Of a stretch of 64,000 bases of DNA, positions 26,021 through 34,267 are shown in pieces; within the stretch, counting starts at the first letter, position 1; the number at the start of each line of letters is the position of its first letter. Below the pieces are notes generated by a model, which did no database searches, was not told the DNA's origin, and was given only the letters and a program-made list of their open reading frames with translations. Source of the stretch: Bacteroidales bacterium (GTDB lineage: Bacteria; Bacteroidota; Bacteroidia; Bacteroidales; UBA932). A program made the position numbers and the translations under genes. The DNA lies in contig JAFROX010000006.1 in assembly GCA_017429475.1 (NCBI GenBank), positions 190,008-254,007 on the forward strand, read 5' to 3'.

Positions 26021-27321
26021 TGATTTACTATAGCACAAGAGACAAGGAAAGGCTGCATCCCTACAGCCTCAAGGAAGCTGCGTTTATGGGACTTGCACCC
26101 GACGGCGGCCTGTTCGTGCCCGAGCGCATCCCTGCAGTCGATATGGCCGTGGTGGAGAGCAATGCGGCTGAGTCGTATGCAGAGATGGCCTGCTATCTGG
26201 CCGGCCTGTTCTTCGGCGAGGACGTGCCTGAGGCCGACCTGCGCAGGATGGTCTTCAATGCCTATAACTTCGACTGCCCGCTGGTGAAGGTGGGGGAGGG
26301 CAAGTTCACCCTCGAACTGTTCCACGGACCGACTTTCGCCTTCAAGGACTTCGGCGCCCGCTTTATGGGCGGAATGCTCGGACTGCTCAACCAGTCGGCC
26401 GAAGACCTGGTGGTGCTTACTGCAACTTCAGGTGACACCGGAAGTGCCGTTGCTGCCGGATTCTACAACGTGCCGGGCATCAAGGTTGTTGTGCTCTACC
26501 CGAACGGCAAGGTTTCCGACCTGCAGGAGAGCCAGATGACCACTCTGGGAGGCAACATCCGCCCCGTACGAGTAAACGGCAACTTCGACGACTGCCAGGC
26601 TCTCGTAAAGCAGGTTTTCAATGATTCTGCATTCCGTTCTCACGTCAACGTGACTTCGGCAAACTCCATAAACATTCTTCGCTGGATTCCCCAGTCATTC
26701 TACTATTTCTGCGGCTGGTGCCAGTGGAAGAAGGCGACGGGGGCTGAACTGCCCACCATCGTCGTGCCCAGCGGCAACTACGGCAACATCACCGCCGGTA
26801 TGCTGGCTCACGCGATGGGACTGCCCGTGAAGGGCTTCGTGGCCGGATCGAACGCCAACGATGTCGTGCCGGAGTATCTCCAGACAGGTGTCTACAATCC
26901 CCGCGAGAGCGTGCGCACCATCGCCAACGCTATGGATGTCGGCGCTCCGAGCAACTTCGAGCGTATGATGTATCTCTACGGTGAGGATTTCAACCGTCTC
27001 ACCGGCGAGCTGGCCGGCTTCAGCAATACAGACGCTGAGATCCGGGCAGGCATCAAGGAGATGTACGATAAGTTCGGCTATGTTTCCGACCCTCACAGTG
27101 CCGTGGGCTACAACGCCTCGAAGGCTTTTGGCATAGAGGGCTTCTGGCTGTCCACTGCCCATCAGGCCAAGTTCCGCGAGGTCATCGCCGACACCCTCGG
27201 CCGCGAATTCCCCATCCCCGAAGGCCTTCAGGTCGCTATGCGCAAGGAGAAGCACTTCCATCCGATGGACGTGTCAGTTGCCGCGCTGGAGGAATATATC
27301 GAGGAGTGCGTGAGGGGGTAG
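26020..27321 (+). CDS. thrC: Threonine synthase
   Basis: 433 residues, PLP-dependent fold type II. Converts O-phosphohomoserine to threonine. The N-terminus (YYSTRDKERLHPYSLKEA) and the PLP-lysine motif HGPTFAFKDFGARF (Lys109) are typical, as are TSGDTGSAVAAGF (phosphate binding) and VPSGNYGNITAGMLA. Length and motifs fit the short bacterial thrC type. No terminator is recognisable after the stop; accessory DNA starts within about 30 bp. Confidence 0.96.
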   Translation: MIYYSTRDKERLHPYSLKEAAFMGLAPDGGLFVPERIPAVDMAVVESNAAESYAEMACYLAGLFFGEDVPEADLRRMVFNAYNFDCPLVKVGEGKFTLELFHGPTFAFKDFGARFMGGMLGLLNQSAEDLVVLTATSGDTGSAVAAGFYNVPGIKVVVLYPNGKVSDLQESQMTTLGGNIRPVRVNGNFDDCQALVKQVFNDSAFRSHVNVTSANSINILRWIPQSFYYFCGWCQWKKATGAELPTIVVPSGNYGNITAGMLAHAMGLPVKGFVAGSNANDVVPEYLQTGVYNPRESVRTIANAMDVGAPSNFERMMYLYGEDFNRLTGELAGFSNTDAEIRAGIKEMYDKFGYVSDPHSAVGYNASKAFGIEGFWLSTAHQAKFREVIADTLGREFPIPEGLQVAMRKEKHFHPMDVSVAALEEYIEECVRG

Positions 27322-27351
27322 GGCCACGGACTCATACGCTCCTCTTCGACT

Positions 27352-27507
27352 TTCTCCATTTTCATTTTTCTTGAGAGAAGAAAGAGACACTCCCGATGCC
27401 TCCGCAAGGCTCTGCTGGGTGATGTCCTGCTTCAGCCTGACGAACTACAGATACTCGCTGATCTTGTTGAGACTAGCGGTATCGGAAAGTATGTATATAT
27501 CATCCAT
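27352..27507 (-). pseudogene. Broken XRE/HipB-like HTH regulator
   Basis: Reading leftward from ATG 27507 gives MDDIYILSDTASLNKISEYL, then an in-frame TAG (27447-27445), then FVRLKQDITQQSLAEASGV and SLSSLKKNENGE. The second part is a clear helix-turn-helix of the XRE type (QQSLAEASGVSLSSLKK). Similarity stops at about 27352 and nothing resembling the rest of a HipB-like protein follows before thrC. So the gene has both a nonsense codon and a lost C-terminus. Whether a toxin partner once existed cannot be told. Confidence 0.6.
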
Positions 27508-27530
27508 AATAGTTTATTTTTAGACTATTA
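27507..27530. promoter_or_regulatory. Palindrome at the start of the broken XRE gene
   Basis: TAATAGT (27507-27513) and ACTATTA (27524-27530) are perfect inverted repeats around a 10-bp T-rich centre. It abuts the pseudogene start codon, where an autorepressor operator would sit. Confidence 0.4.
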
Positions 27531-27608
27531 GATGTAGAATACCTTTCGTGAGCCCTGCGATTCCGTCCCCTCTTGATGTGCATTTGCTTATTTGACAATT
27601 ATTTGTTA

Positions 27609-27616
27609 TATTATTG
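27609..27616 (+). promoter_or_regulatory. Possible promoter of the 47/161-residue gene pair
   Basis: TATTATTG matches TAnnTTTG at all but one position, and a TTTG lies 22 bp upstream (27583-27586). A hairpin follows before the first gene. Confidence 0.3.
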
Positions 27617-27643
27617 GCGTACTAGTCTTTGCGGCTCTTCGGT

Positions 27644-27669
27644 AAGGCCGCAATCGTAATATCGGCCTT
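27644..27669 (+). other. Leader hairpin
   Basis: AAGGCCG (27644-27650) pairs with CGGCCTT (27663-27669) around a 12-nt loop, in the leader before the 47-residue gene. No T run follows, so it is not an ordinary terminator. Confidence 0.4.
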
Positions 27670-27747
27670 GGTCCCTGCAGGAAAGTGCGTTTCGGGAGGA
27701 TCGGGCATACAATAATTATCACTAACAATTATCAGGAGGTTTTTATT

Positions 27748-27891
27748 ATGAAAACGGGCAGAACTACGTCATTGACAATCGATGCAAAGAAGGTCTATTC
27801 AATGAGCTGTGCTACGACAGAACAGTTCCATTATGTAGAAAATTCACTTGAGAAAGTAAGGATCAATCTGTGGCCGATGTGTTATTTCTAA
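27748..27891 (+). CDS. Unknown 47-residue peptide
   Basis: Not recognised. The start ATG 27748 is supported by AGGAGG at 27734-27739, 8 nt upstream. That is a perfect Shine-Dalgarno sequence and very unusual in this phylum and in this window. The product is polar with two Cys (SMSCATTEQ and the C-terminal WPMCYF) and no signal peptide or membrane segment. The next gene starts 12 bp after the stop. A peptide that is modified or sensed is possible, but no modification enzyme is nearby. Confidence 0.5.
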   Translation: MKTGRTTSLTIDAKKVYSMSCATTEQFHYVENSLEKVRINLWPMCYF

Positions 27892-27903
27892 TATCCTGAG
27901 GCT

Positions 27904-28389
27904 ATGGCTACATTAAAAGACAAACTGACGCAATACGGAGTAATCCTCTGTCATTGCAGGGAAGAATATGGGATGAATTCTTCGGATATCAACAATGCAA
28001 TACAGGAGCCGATGTGGTTTGCGAACAAGTGGTGCGCCGCAGTCAGGAATGACGCATACGCAGCCTGGGTGCGGCTGCATCTCGGCGGGATGACAAGACT
28101 GAACCTTATCCAGCAGGGATACGTCTGGGCTGGATTCTACGGAGAGGTGAAGGCAAACTATAACCGGCCGAAAGACACAAAACCGGTCGAAAAGATAATG
28201 TGCACGATATCGCTCAATGTATCACCGGAAATATATGACATTTCATACAGGCTGACAGATGCCGGATATGTGCTGGATGAATTGGTGTCAGATATGATTA
28301 TGGAGATAGCGCGTGACGCCGACGGCATCTTGACGGAACACGAAATAGAAGCCTATGATGCAGGAGTCCGCTTCTGGAGAAGGTGCTGA
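27904..28389 (+). CDS. Unknown 161-residue protein
   Basis: Not recognised. A soluble-looking protein, rich in aromatic residues in the middle (LNLIQQGYVWAGFYGEV), with three Cys in the first 45 residues (LCHCREE, KWCAAV) and an acidic helix near the C-terminus (LTEHEIEAYDAGVRF). No signal peptide. It follows the 47-residue peptide by 12 bp and is followed after 47 bp by the first 121-bp double-hairpin repeat. Base composition is intermediate between the core genes and the AT-rich island. Confidence 0.6.
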   Translation: MATLKDKLTQYGVILCHCREEYGMNSSDINNAIQEPMWFANKWCAAVRNDAYAAWVRLHLGGMTRLNLIQQGYVWAGFYGEVKANYNRPKDTKPVEKIMCTISLNVSPEIYDISYRLTDAGYVLDELVSDMIMEIARDADGILTEHEIEAYDAGVRFWRRC

Positions 28390-28436
28390 TGCGACGGTAG
28401 TTTCATCGTTTTATTTGTTCGGAGTTGAACGTTGGT

Positions 28437-28557
28437 GTACAAGGTCTGCTTTTTTACAGCAGACCTTGTACGCTTTTATTTTGCTAATCACTGATTTACA
28501 GTCAGTTAAGATTTTGGGGTGTACAAGGTCTGTCACGTTTTTGCAGACCTTGTACGC
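28437..28557 (+). repeat. 121-bp double-hairpin repeat, copy 1
   Basis: Two hairpins whose four arms are all GTACAAGGTCTG(C) or its complement GCAGACCTTGTAC: hairpin 1 at 28437-28471, hairpin 2 at the right end of the element. They are joined by a T-rich spacer containing GATTTTGGGGT. Copy 2 at 42675-42795 has the same length, order and orientation and is identical over most positions. Each copy lies just 3' of a plus-strand gene. Confidence 0.8.
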
Positions 28558-28656
28558 ATAGGTGTCTCGGATTCAGCGACATTTTCGTAACTTTATGTGT
28601 CAAATTCTCAGAAGTTGAAGCATAATCGAAAATTAGATAGACAAAACATATAAGAT

Positions 28657-29367
28657 ATGACTATTCAGACTTGGCGGCGCATTGAAGACCGCTCTGCTCT
28701 GTTTATTTGTGGCGGATTACTGATTGCGGCAGTAATCTTATGTATTTATCTAATCTTCATTATAGCCCGTGCGTTCGTTACTGGATTGTGGCGTTATGAT
28801 GCTTGCGCAGATTTCTTCACTAATCTTAAGTTACTATTGGAGGATCACAAACTCCTTTTAAGTGCCTTCTTCTACTCCCTTACCTTGTTTGTGGCCAGTC
28901 ATACTCTCATCAAGTATATCGATGTGGAAACGAGCCGGTCTCTCGGAGAAATTCGTAGCAAATTCAATGATGAGCCAAAGAAGGTCATTCACCAGTTATT
29001 GCTTCAGGATGATGACTTGGCGAAAATCAAACAGTACCTTAAAGGAAAACTTGCGAACCTACAGTTCAAGGGAGCCGTACTTGACCTTCCCGAGGTCGAA
29101 ATCCTTGACTACCTGGGTACACTTGAGTTAGGCGCCATAATGTTGAAACGTGGCCTGTTGTCAAACGATGAGTTCTTCGACCAGTTCGGATACCGCTATG
29201 AAAACCTCAAGAAATCATCTTTGAATGAACTTGTCAGCACAGACGAAAAGTTCTATAATCCGCTATTGTATGCAATGTCAGTAGTTGATGATAAGAATGA
29301 TGAGATTCAGAAAAAAACTCAAAAAGCAAGCAAAGAAGAAGAAAAGGAAGCAATCAAGAGATTCTAA
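28657..29367 (+). CDS. Membrane protein with DUF4760-like region
   Basis: 236 residues. Two transmembrane segments (about 14-40 and 64-84) are followed by a cytoplasmic domain and a Lys/Glu-rich tail (QKKTQKASKEEEKEAIKRF). The stretch DLPEVEILDYLGTLELGAIM followed by RGLLSNDEFFDQFGY resembles DUF4760-type domains, in which a short helical pattern ends in a phenylalanine-glycine-tyrosine. Function unknown. It is the first gene inside the repeat-bracketed island. Confidence 0.55.
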   Translation: MTIQTWRRIEDRSALFICGGLLIAAVILCIYLIFIIARAFVTGLWRYDACADFFTNLKLLLEDHKLLLSAFFYSLTLFVASHTLIKYIDVETSRSLGEIRSKFNDEPKKVIHQLLLQDDDLAKIKQYLKGKLANLQFKGAVLDLPEVEILDYLGTLELGAIMLKRGLLSNDEFFDQFGYRYENLKKSSLNELVSTDEKFYNPLLYAMSVVDDKNDEIQKKTQKASKEEEKEAIKRF

Positions 29368-29774
29368 GTAAATCCATTTTTGTTTCGTAGTCCCGGTCGC
29401 TCTTCGCACAGACGTAAGTGCTGGTGATGAGGCCGGGGTTGTCTTTATAGGCGGCGCCACCATTCAGGCGTCGCGCCCTGCAAACACAAAGCTACTGGCA
29501 CATACTTTTTGTTACAAAAAATTTCGACGAAATGCTCTTTTCTGTCGACAAACCCTGTGCGCGAAACAATAGCAATTGACGATAACAAATTGTGCTGCTG
29601 TATTTTCAAAAAACTTTTCTTAACTTTAAAAAGTCCTTCGGGACGGATGTTTTTATGAAAGTGTTTCGTCTTTGGAGGTGAATAGATTACTAATTCTAAT
29701 AATCGAATTGTCCTACATTCTTCACTGTTTTTAAATGCGTCATTCTTTGGGCGAGAGTTGTATTATCTCATTAA
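29368..29774. other. Intergenic region without a convincing gene
   Basis: 407 bp. The first 130 bp are GC-rich against AT-rich surroundings and carry an open minus-strand frame of about 40 codons that ends inside the upstream gene. It reads GGAAYKDNPGLITSTYVCAK and could be a vestige of coding sequence. The remainder is AT-rich, with no clear promoter box before the DUF2971 gene. Confidence 0.4.
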
Positions 29775-30599
29775 ATGTGTCTTATTTCTAATAAAAAACG
29801 CGTGGATTACGATTTTGATCAAGATGGTCGTACCATCAAGGGGCAGTTGTATAAGTACTATCCTTTGAAAGAATACCATATTGAGGCCTTCTTAAATAAC
29901 AAACTATTCTTCGCCAAGCCTTTTACTCTAAATGACAGTTTTGATACTTCTGAGAAACTAATAGATCCATTCCCCAAGTTTAAAGAACTCATCAATTGGG
30001 ATAAAGACAAGGCGAGCCTCTTAGACTCCCATGGTATTTGTTCTTTTATTGAATCGGATTCTATTAAGAATAGTAAAATGTGGGCATTTTATGCCGATAA
30101 TTTTAATGGGTTTGCTCTGGAATTTGATAAAAAACAATTAGAAAATGACTATAATTTGTTGCGACCATTGCCAATGATGTATCTCAACAAACCAGTCGAT
30201 TTGGATAATTATAACATAGTGTTTCATATCCAAAATACTTTATTTAGTATCAAAGATATTCCTAATGACTATGATAGATTGTTAGACAGGATATTTCAAT
30301 GTATCCACCTTGAAAAGGATAAAAGAATATGGGCTAATGAAAACGAATGGAGAATGATAATTGGTAATGTTGCTATTAGTAATAAGTCATTTTTTAATAT
30401 ATCAGAGCACCCGAATGGATATTTCCTTTCCCTTAAGAATAATGCATATATTAGATTATATATCGGGTATCGTGTGCCGTACAAAGAGAGATGTTCACTT
30501 TCTGAGATTGCTGCCATTAAAGGAATAGATGTTTTCGTAGTTACTCCAAGAATATACAACAAGCAGTGGGATATGGAGATATCTTCATTGTTATCGTAA
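29775..30599 (+). CDS. DUF2971 family protein
   Basis: 274 residues, AT-rich codons. DUF2971 hallmarks in order: an N-terminal LYKYYPL with a following FFAKPFTLNDSFDT, then HGICSFIES, KMWAFYADNFNGFALEFD, and a C-terminal IWANENEWRMIIG. The function of the family is unknown; its members are often carried on islands and are sometimes found near defence genes. No signal peptide. It stands alone between a 407-bp gap and the leucine-rich repeat gene, 48 bp downstream. Confidence 0.75.
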   Translation: MCLISNKKRVDYDFDQDGRTIKGQLYKYYPLKEYHIEAFLNNKLFFAKPFTLNDSFDTSEKLIDPFPKFKELINWDKDKASLLDSHGICSFIESDSIKNSKMWAFYADNFNGFALEFDKKQLENDYNLLRPLPMMYLNKPVDLDNYNIVFHIQNTLFSIKDIPNDYDRLLDRIFQCIHLEKDKRIWANENEWRMIIGNVAISNKSFFNISEHPNGYFLSLKNNAYIRLYIGYRVPYKERCSLSEIAAIKGIDVFVVTPRIYNKQWDMEISSLLS

Positions 30600-30647
30600 A
30601 AATGGAAGTCTAATGATTAAATAGTAAACCTTTTCACAATTAACGAT

Positions 30648-32147
30648 ATGCGTGATTTATATAAAAGATACATTCAAGGAGATAAGGCGGTTATTCCATA
30701 TGGAGTAACCATTATTGAATCCAACGCTTTTGGATGCTGCGTTGGTCTTGTATCCGTTGAGATTCCCAATAGCGTAATAAGAATTGAAGATTTCGCCTTC
30801 CATGGATGCAAAGACCTTTCCTCTATTGAGATTCCCAATAGCGTGACGGAGATTGGAGATTTCGCATTTAAGGGATGTACTGGTCTTACATCGATTGAGA
30901 TTCCCGATAGTGTCAAGGCAATTGGAGTAGCTGCTTTTGAAAGTTGTTCAGCACTTTCTTTCGTTGAGATTCCCGACAGTGTGACGAAGATTAAACATTA
31001 CACCTTTGATGGATGTGCTAGTCTTTCATCCATCGAGATTCCTGATAGTGTTACGGAGATTGGATGTAACGCATTTAGGGGATGTGCTGGCCTTACCTCC
31101 ATCAAGATTCCCGATAGCGTGACTAATATTGATGGAAATATTTTGAGTTATTGTCCGAAAATAACTTCGTTGATTGTCTCTAAAGGTAACGAACATTACT
31201 ATTCAATAGACAATTGTATTTTAGCTGATGCTGGGAGGACCCTTATTATAGGGTGTTATAGCTCCATTATTCCCAATACCGTGACGAAGATTGGGAATTC
31301 CGCTTTTCGTGGCTGTTCTAGCCTCACTTCCATCGAGATTCCCAATAGCGTGACGGAAATAGGTTATGATGCTTTTGACGATTGTATTAGTCTTACATCC
31401 ATCGAGATTCCTGATAGTGTTACTGAGATTGGAAATAACGCTTTTAGTGGATGTTCCAGCCTTGCATCAATTGAGATTCCTAATAGCGTGACGGAAATGG
31501 GATCCGCTTTTATTGATTGTAATAGTCTTGTGTCCATCAATATTTCCAATAGCGTGAAAAGATTATATTACGCTTTTTTCGGATGTACTGGTCTTACCTC
31601 CATCAAGATTCCCAATAGTGTAACGGAGATTGGTAGTTCTGCTTTTGAGGGATGTGCTGGTCTTACCTCCATCAAGATTCCCAATAGTGTTACTGAGATT
31701 GGAGATCACGCTTTTAGTGGATGTTCCAGCCTTGCATCCATCGAGATTCCCAATAGCGTAACGGAGATTGGATATTCCGCTTTTAGTGGATGCACTAGCC
31801 TTACATCCATTGAGATTCCCGATAGTGTGACGAAGATTGGCGGTTCCGCTTTTGAGGGATGCACAGGCCTTTCAGCCATTGAGATGCCAAGGAGTGTTAC
31901 TGTAATTGGAAGATATACTTTTAGCGGGTGTATACTAAAGGCGTTAAGAGTATTTGTTAAAGATCCTGAAATAGTAGAATCTCTTCTTGATGATACTGGT
32001 TTGGCTTGTTCAAATTTATCTCTTTACGTACCAGTTGGGACTGGTTATGCATTTCGTCAACGCGAATTCTTCAAGAAATTCAAGGATGTCAAGGCAACAG
32101 GTAAGTGGCCATATGTGGAGCGGAAAATCAGTGAATTAACAGAATAG
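30648..32147 (+). CDS. BspA-like leucine-rich repeat protein without signal peptide
   Basis: 499 residues, almost all of it about 17 LRR_5 repeats of 22-23 residues with the pattern SIEIPNSVTEIGxxAFxGCxxLT. One longer unit near residues 165-215 breaks the series. A short capping domain ends the protein (about 435-499). LRR_5 proteins of this type are normally secreted or surface-bound adhesins, but here the N-terminus (MRDLYKRYIQGDKAVIPYGV) shows no signal peptide or lipobox. It may be cytoplasmic or have lost its leader. The repeats are alike also at the DNA level (about 69 bp), so unit number can change by recombination. Confidence 0.85.
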   Translation: MRDLYKRYIQGDKAVIPYGVTIIESNAFGCCVGLVSVEIPNSVIRIEDFAFHGCKDLSSIEIPNSVTEIGDFAFKGCTGLTSIEIPDSVKAIGVAAFESCSALSFVEIPDSVTKIKHYTFDGCASLSSIEIPDSVTEIGCNAFRGCAGLTSIKIPDSVTNIDGNILSYCPKITSLIVSKGNEHYYSIDNCILADAGRTLIIGCYSSIIPNTVTKIGNSAFRGCSSLTSIEIPNSVTEIGYDAFDDCISLTSIEIPDSVTEIGNNAFSGCSSLASIEIPNSVTEMGSAFIDCNSLVSINISNSVKRLYYAFFGCTGLTSIKIPNSVTEIGSSAFEGCAGLTSIKIPNSVTEIGDHAFSGCSSLASIEIPNSVTEIGYSAFSGCTSLTSIEIPDSVTKIGGSAFEGCTGLSAIEMPRSVTVIGRYTFSGCILKALRVFVKDPEIVESLLDDTGLACSNLSLYVPVGTGYAFRQREFFKKFKDVKATGKWPYVERKISELTE

Positions 32148-32169
32148 ACAATAATTCATTGCATTATTG

Positions 32170-32343
32170 ATGATGATACCACCTGGACGTCTTTTGGTAA
32201 AAAATCACAAACCATCTATTATTTCTATTAATGCTAGATTCGTACAAATATCTCAAAGTAGATATAATGCGGTTGTCCTGTATGGTTTATCAATTATTCA
32301 AGAAGATGTTCTTGTTAGTGTTTATGACTTTTCATCCATTTAA
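32170..32343 (+). CDS. Possible 57-residue ORF
   Basis: An open frame in the 381-bp gap before the sigma factor gene, starting with ATGATG and reading MMIPPGRLLVKNHKPS onward to a TAA. The product is not recognised. Base composition is like the neighbouring genes. The rest of the gap (32344-32528) is AT-rich with no clear feature. Confidence 0.25.
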   Translation: MMIPPGRLLVKNHKPSIISINARFVQISQSRYNAVVLYGLSIIQEDVLVSVYDFSSI

Positions 32344-32528
32344 AGATATGATGTCATTGTGTATAGTTTGATGGAATGCATCTGGTGTGTCGCATTATAA
32401 AATTGTGAGCACGTATTAAAGTGGATTTACAAAGTTCTAATTGAAAAGTAGATAGAAACTTTGGATAAACTTCTAAGCTATCCGAAAAAAGGCCGCTTTC
32501 AATTTGGCTGAAACATATAATGTAAACA

Positions 32529-33260
32529 ATGATTGATCCGCAGTATATAAGTAAAATTTTTGCTGGCGATAATGCTGCCTTTCAAAAACTCTACAGAGAA
32601 TGTAGACCTTTGTTTCTTGCGTATTTATCTAAACAATATCCTGATACAAAAGTGTCTCTGCCGAAGTTGTATCAAGATACGATAGTTGAACTATGGTCTC
32701 AAATATATGACCATAAGATTACAGAAGATACATTGAACTGTAAACTCTCTACATACATAATATCCATAGGAAAAAATAAATTAAAAGAAGAAACAAGGAA
32801 TCTGCTGAAGAATTCAAAGCTAAATGCTGGGGAACCTATTTACAAGAAACGCAAAGCGGTTATTGAGGTAATGGACAAGGATGAAGATTACATTAAGAAG
32901 TATCCCCTCCAAAGCAAGAAACAACAAAAAGAACTTGATACAAGAATAAATGATATTCTTTACAAAATCGAAAGTAAGCTCAGGCCAGTTTTTTTATCAG
33001 AAAGTGATCCAATGGTTTTGGAGGAGCTTCAACGTGAAAGACAAGAGAAAATAGAGTATATAACTCAAAAATATATGGAGATGAAATATCCATGTAATAT
33101 GTTATTAAGATACACGTGGTACGACAATATGACAGATAGTAAAATATTGGAAGCATTTGGTGGTTACTTTTCTAATACCGATGTCATTAAGTCCAGAAGG
33201 TATAAATGTCACAAGACTCTATTGAATATGTATAACGCCTGGAAAATATCCCATGAATAG
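32529..33260 (+). CDS. ECF-type sigma factor, divergent
   Basis: 243 residues. Region 2 is seen in AFQKLYRECRPLFLAYLSKQ, the acidic QDTIVELW helix and KLSTYIISIGKNKLKEETR (promoter -10 contact). Region 4 is seen near the C-terminus in CNMLLRYTWYDNMTDSKILE with VIKSRRYKCHKTLLNMY. The linker between them (about 100-190) is longer and more charged than in usual ECF factors. It is followed after 6 bp by a membrane protein that fits an anti-sigma factor, and then by a CHAT protease. Its targets are unknown; it may control its own operon. Confidence 0.75.
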   Translation: MIDPQYISKIFAGDNAAFQKLYRECRPLFLAYLSKQYPDTKVSLPKLYQDTIVELWSQIYDHKITEDTLNCKLSTYIISIGKNKLKEETRNLLKNSKLNAGEPIYKKRKAVIEVMDKDEDYIKKYPLQSKKQQKELDTRINDILYKIESKLRPVFLSESDPMVLEELQRERQEKIEYITQKYMEMKYPCNMLLRYTWYDNMTDSKILEAFGGYFSNTDVIKSRRYKCHKTLLNMYNAWKISHE

Positions 33261-33266
33261 ATTAAT

Positions 33267-34235
33267 ATGAACGAAATCAAACAATACGAAAGGATTCAAG
33301 AGTATCTTCTTGGCAGGATGTCTGACGAAGATCGAGTTGCATTTGAGCGAGAGTTGGATAAAGACGACACTTTGATTGAGCAACGCGAGTATTATATGCC
33401 GGATGAAGATTGTGCTTCATTTAATAGAGAGTTGGATAAGTACGATAATTTGATTGAACAGTGTGAGAATATATCGATGCTTGCTTCTTCTATTTTAAAA
33501 GCTAATCGAAAACTTGACCTTCAGATGGCTTTAGAAGAAATCGAGAAACAAGTATCAGAATCTTCTGCGCCAATAAAGGATGAAGCAGAAATGGAAGCGG
33601 AATTTCAGCAGATAGATCAAGAACTGAGGAAGATGGGAGTCTCCTTTGAAGAACTTAAACCAGATACTAGCCAAATTCAAACAAATCGAACAAAGAGACT
33701 ATTTAAAGCTATTGAACAATGGGTTATTCCGACTGAAAACAGTTCATCTAAGCCAACAAGAGGGAATCAGGCCTCATTCTCCTTATCCTATGTGAGTAGA
33801 ATGGCAATCAGTTTTGCGGTTGCAGCTTCCATAGCGCTGGCCATTGTCTTGCCTTATAATGCGACCAGAGCTTCATCCGGTTTTAATTACGCACCGTCTC
33901 GCCTTGAACCGCAAACCTTTAGGGGAAGTTCATACGATATTCTTGAGAACGCTGTTAATTCATACAATAACAACGATTATGGTGCCGCGTTGTCTTATCT
34001 GGAAGAAGCACAAAACGACTTAGAAGCGAACATATCGCGGCTTGGCGATAACGACTTTGATATCATTATCAAACAGAGTCTGATGGACGAATTGTATCAG
34101 GTTGAATGGTATCGTGCTCTCACCTTAATGAAAGACAAAAAGGTCAAGGAGGCTAAACGCTCTCTTCGTGATATATCTGAATCAAATAGTCCTTACGCAA
34201 ATGAAGCATCTCTAGCCTTAGAGCAGGTTTATTAA
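33267..34235 (+). CDS. Transmembrane putative anti-sigma factor with TPR-like periplasmic domain
   Basis: 322 residues. The N-terminal helical part has the pattern IQEYLLGRMSDEDRVAFERE, common in Bacteroidota proteins encoded after ECF sigma genes. A 26-residue unit is duplicated in tandem (18-43 and 44-69; both have D-E-D, F, RELDK and NLIEQ/TLIEQ). A single transmembrane segment lies at about 178-198, so the N-terminal 177 residues should be cytoplasmic. The C-terminal part (about 220-322) has a TPR-like pattern (NSYNNNDYGAALSYLEEAQN) and should be periplasmic. Role as anti-sigma factor is inferred from topology and gene order. Confidence 0.6.
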   Translation: MNEIKQYERIQEYLLGRMSDEDRVAFERELDKDDTLIEQREYYMPDEDCASFNRELDKYDNLIEQCENISMLASSILKANRKLDLQMALEEIEKQVSESSAPIKDEAEMEAEFQQIDQELRKMGVSFEELKPDTSQIQTNRTKRLFKAIEQWVIPTENSSSKPTRGNQASFSLSYVSRMAISFAVAASIALAIVLPYNATRASSGFNYAPSRLEPQTFRGSSYDILENAVNSYNNNDYGAALSYLEEAQNDLEANISRLGDNDFDIIIKQSLMDELYQVEWYRALTLMKDKKVKEAKRSLRDISESNSPYANEASLALEQVY

Positions 34236-34267
34236 TCAGTCGGTATCAACTGAATCCATTGTTTATT

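Noticed and set aside
28355-28561. Small plus-strand frame across the first 121-bp repeat (and its counterpart at 42452-42898)
   Set aside because: Both frames translate the hairpin repeat (CTRSAFLQQTLYAF-like) and overlap real gene ends; the DNA-level palindromes explain the similarity.
30648-32147. CRISPR or minisatellite reading of the 69-bp repeats
   Set aside because: The repeats keep frame and encode LRR_5 units; they are protein repeats.
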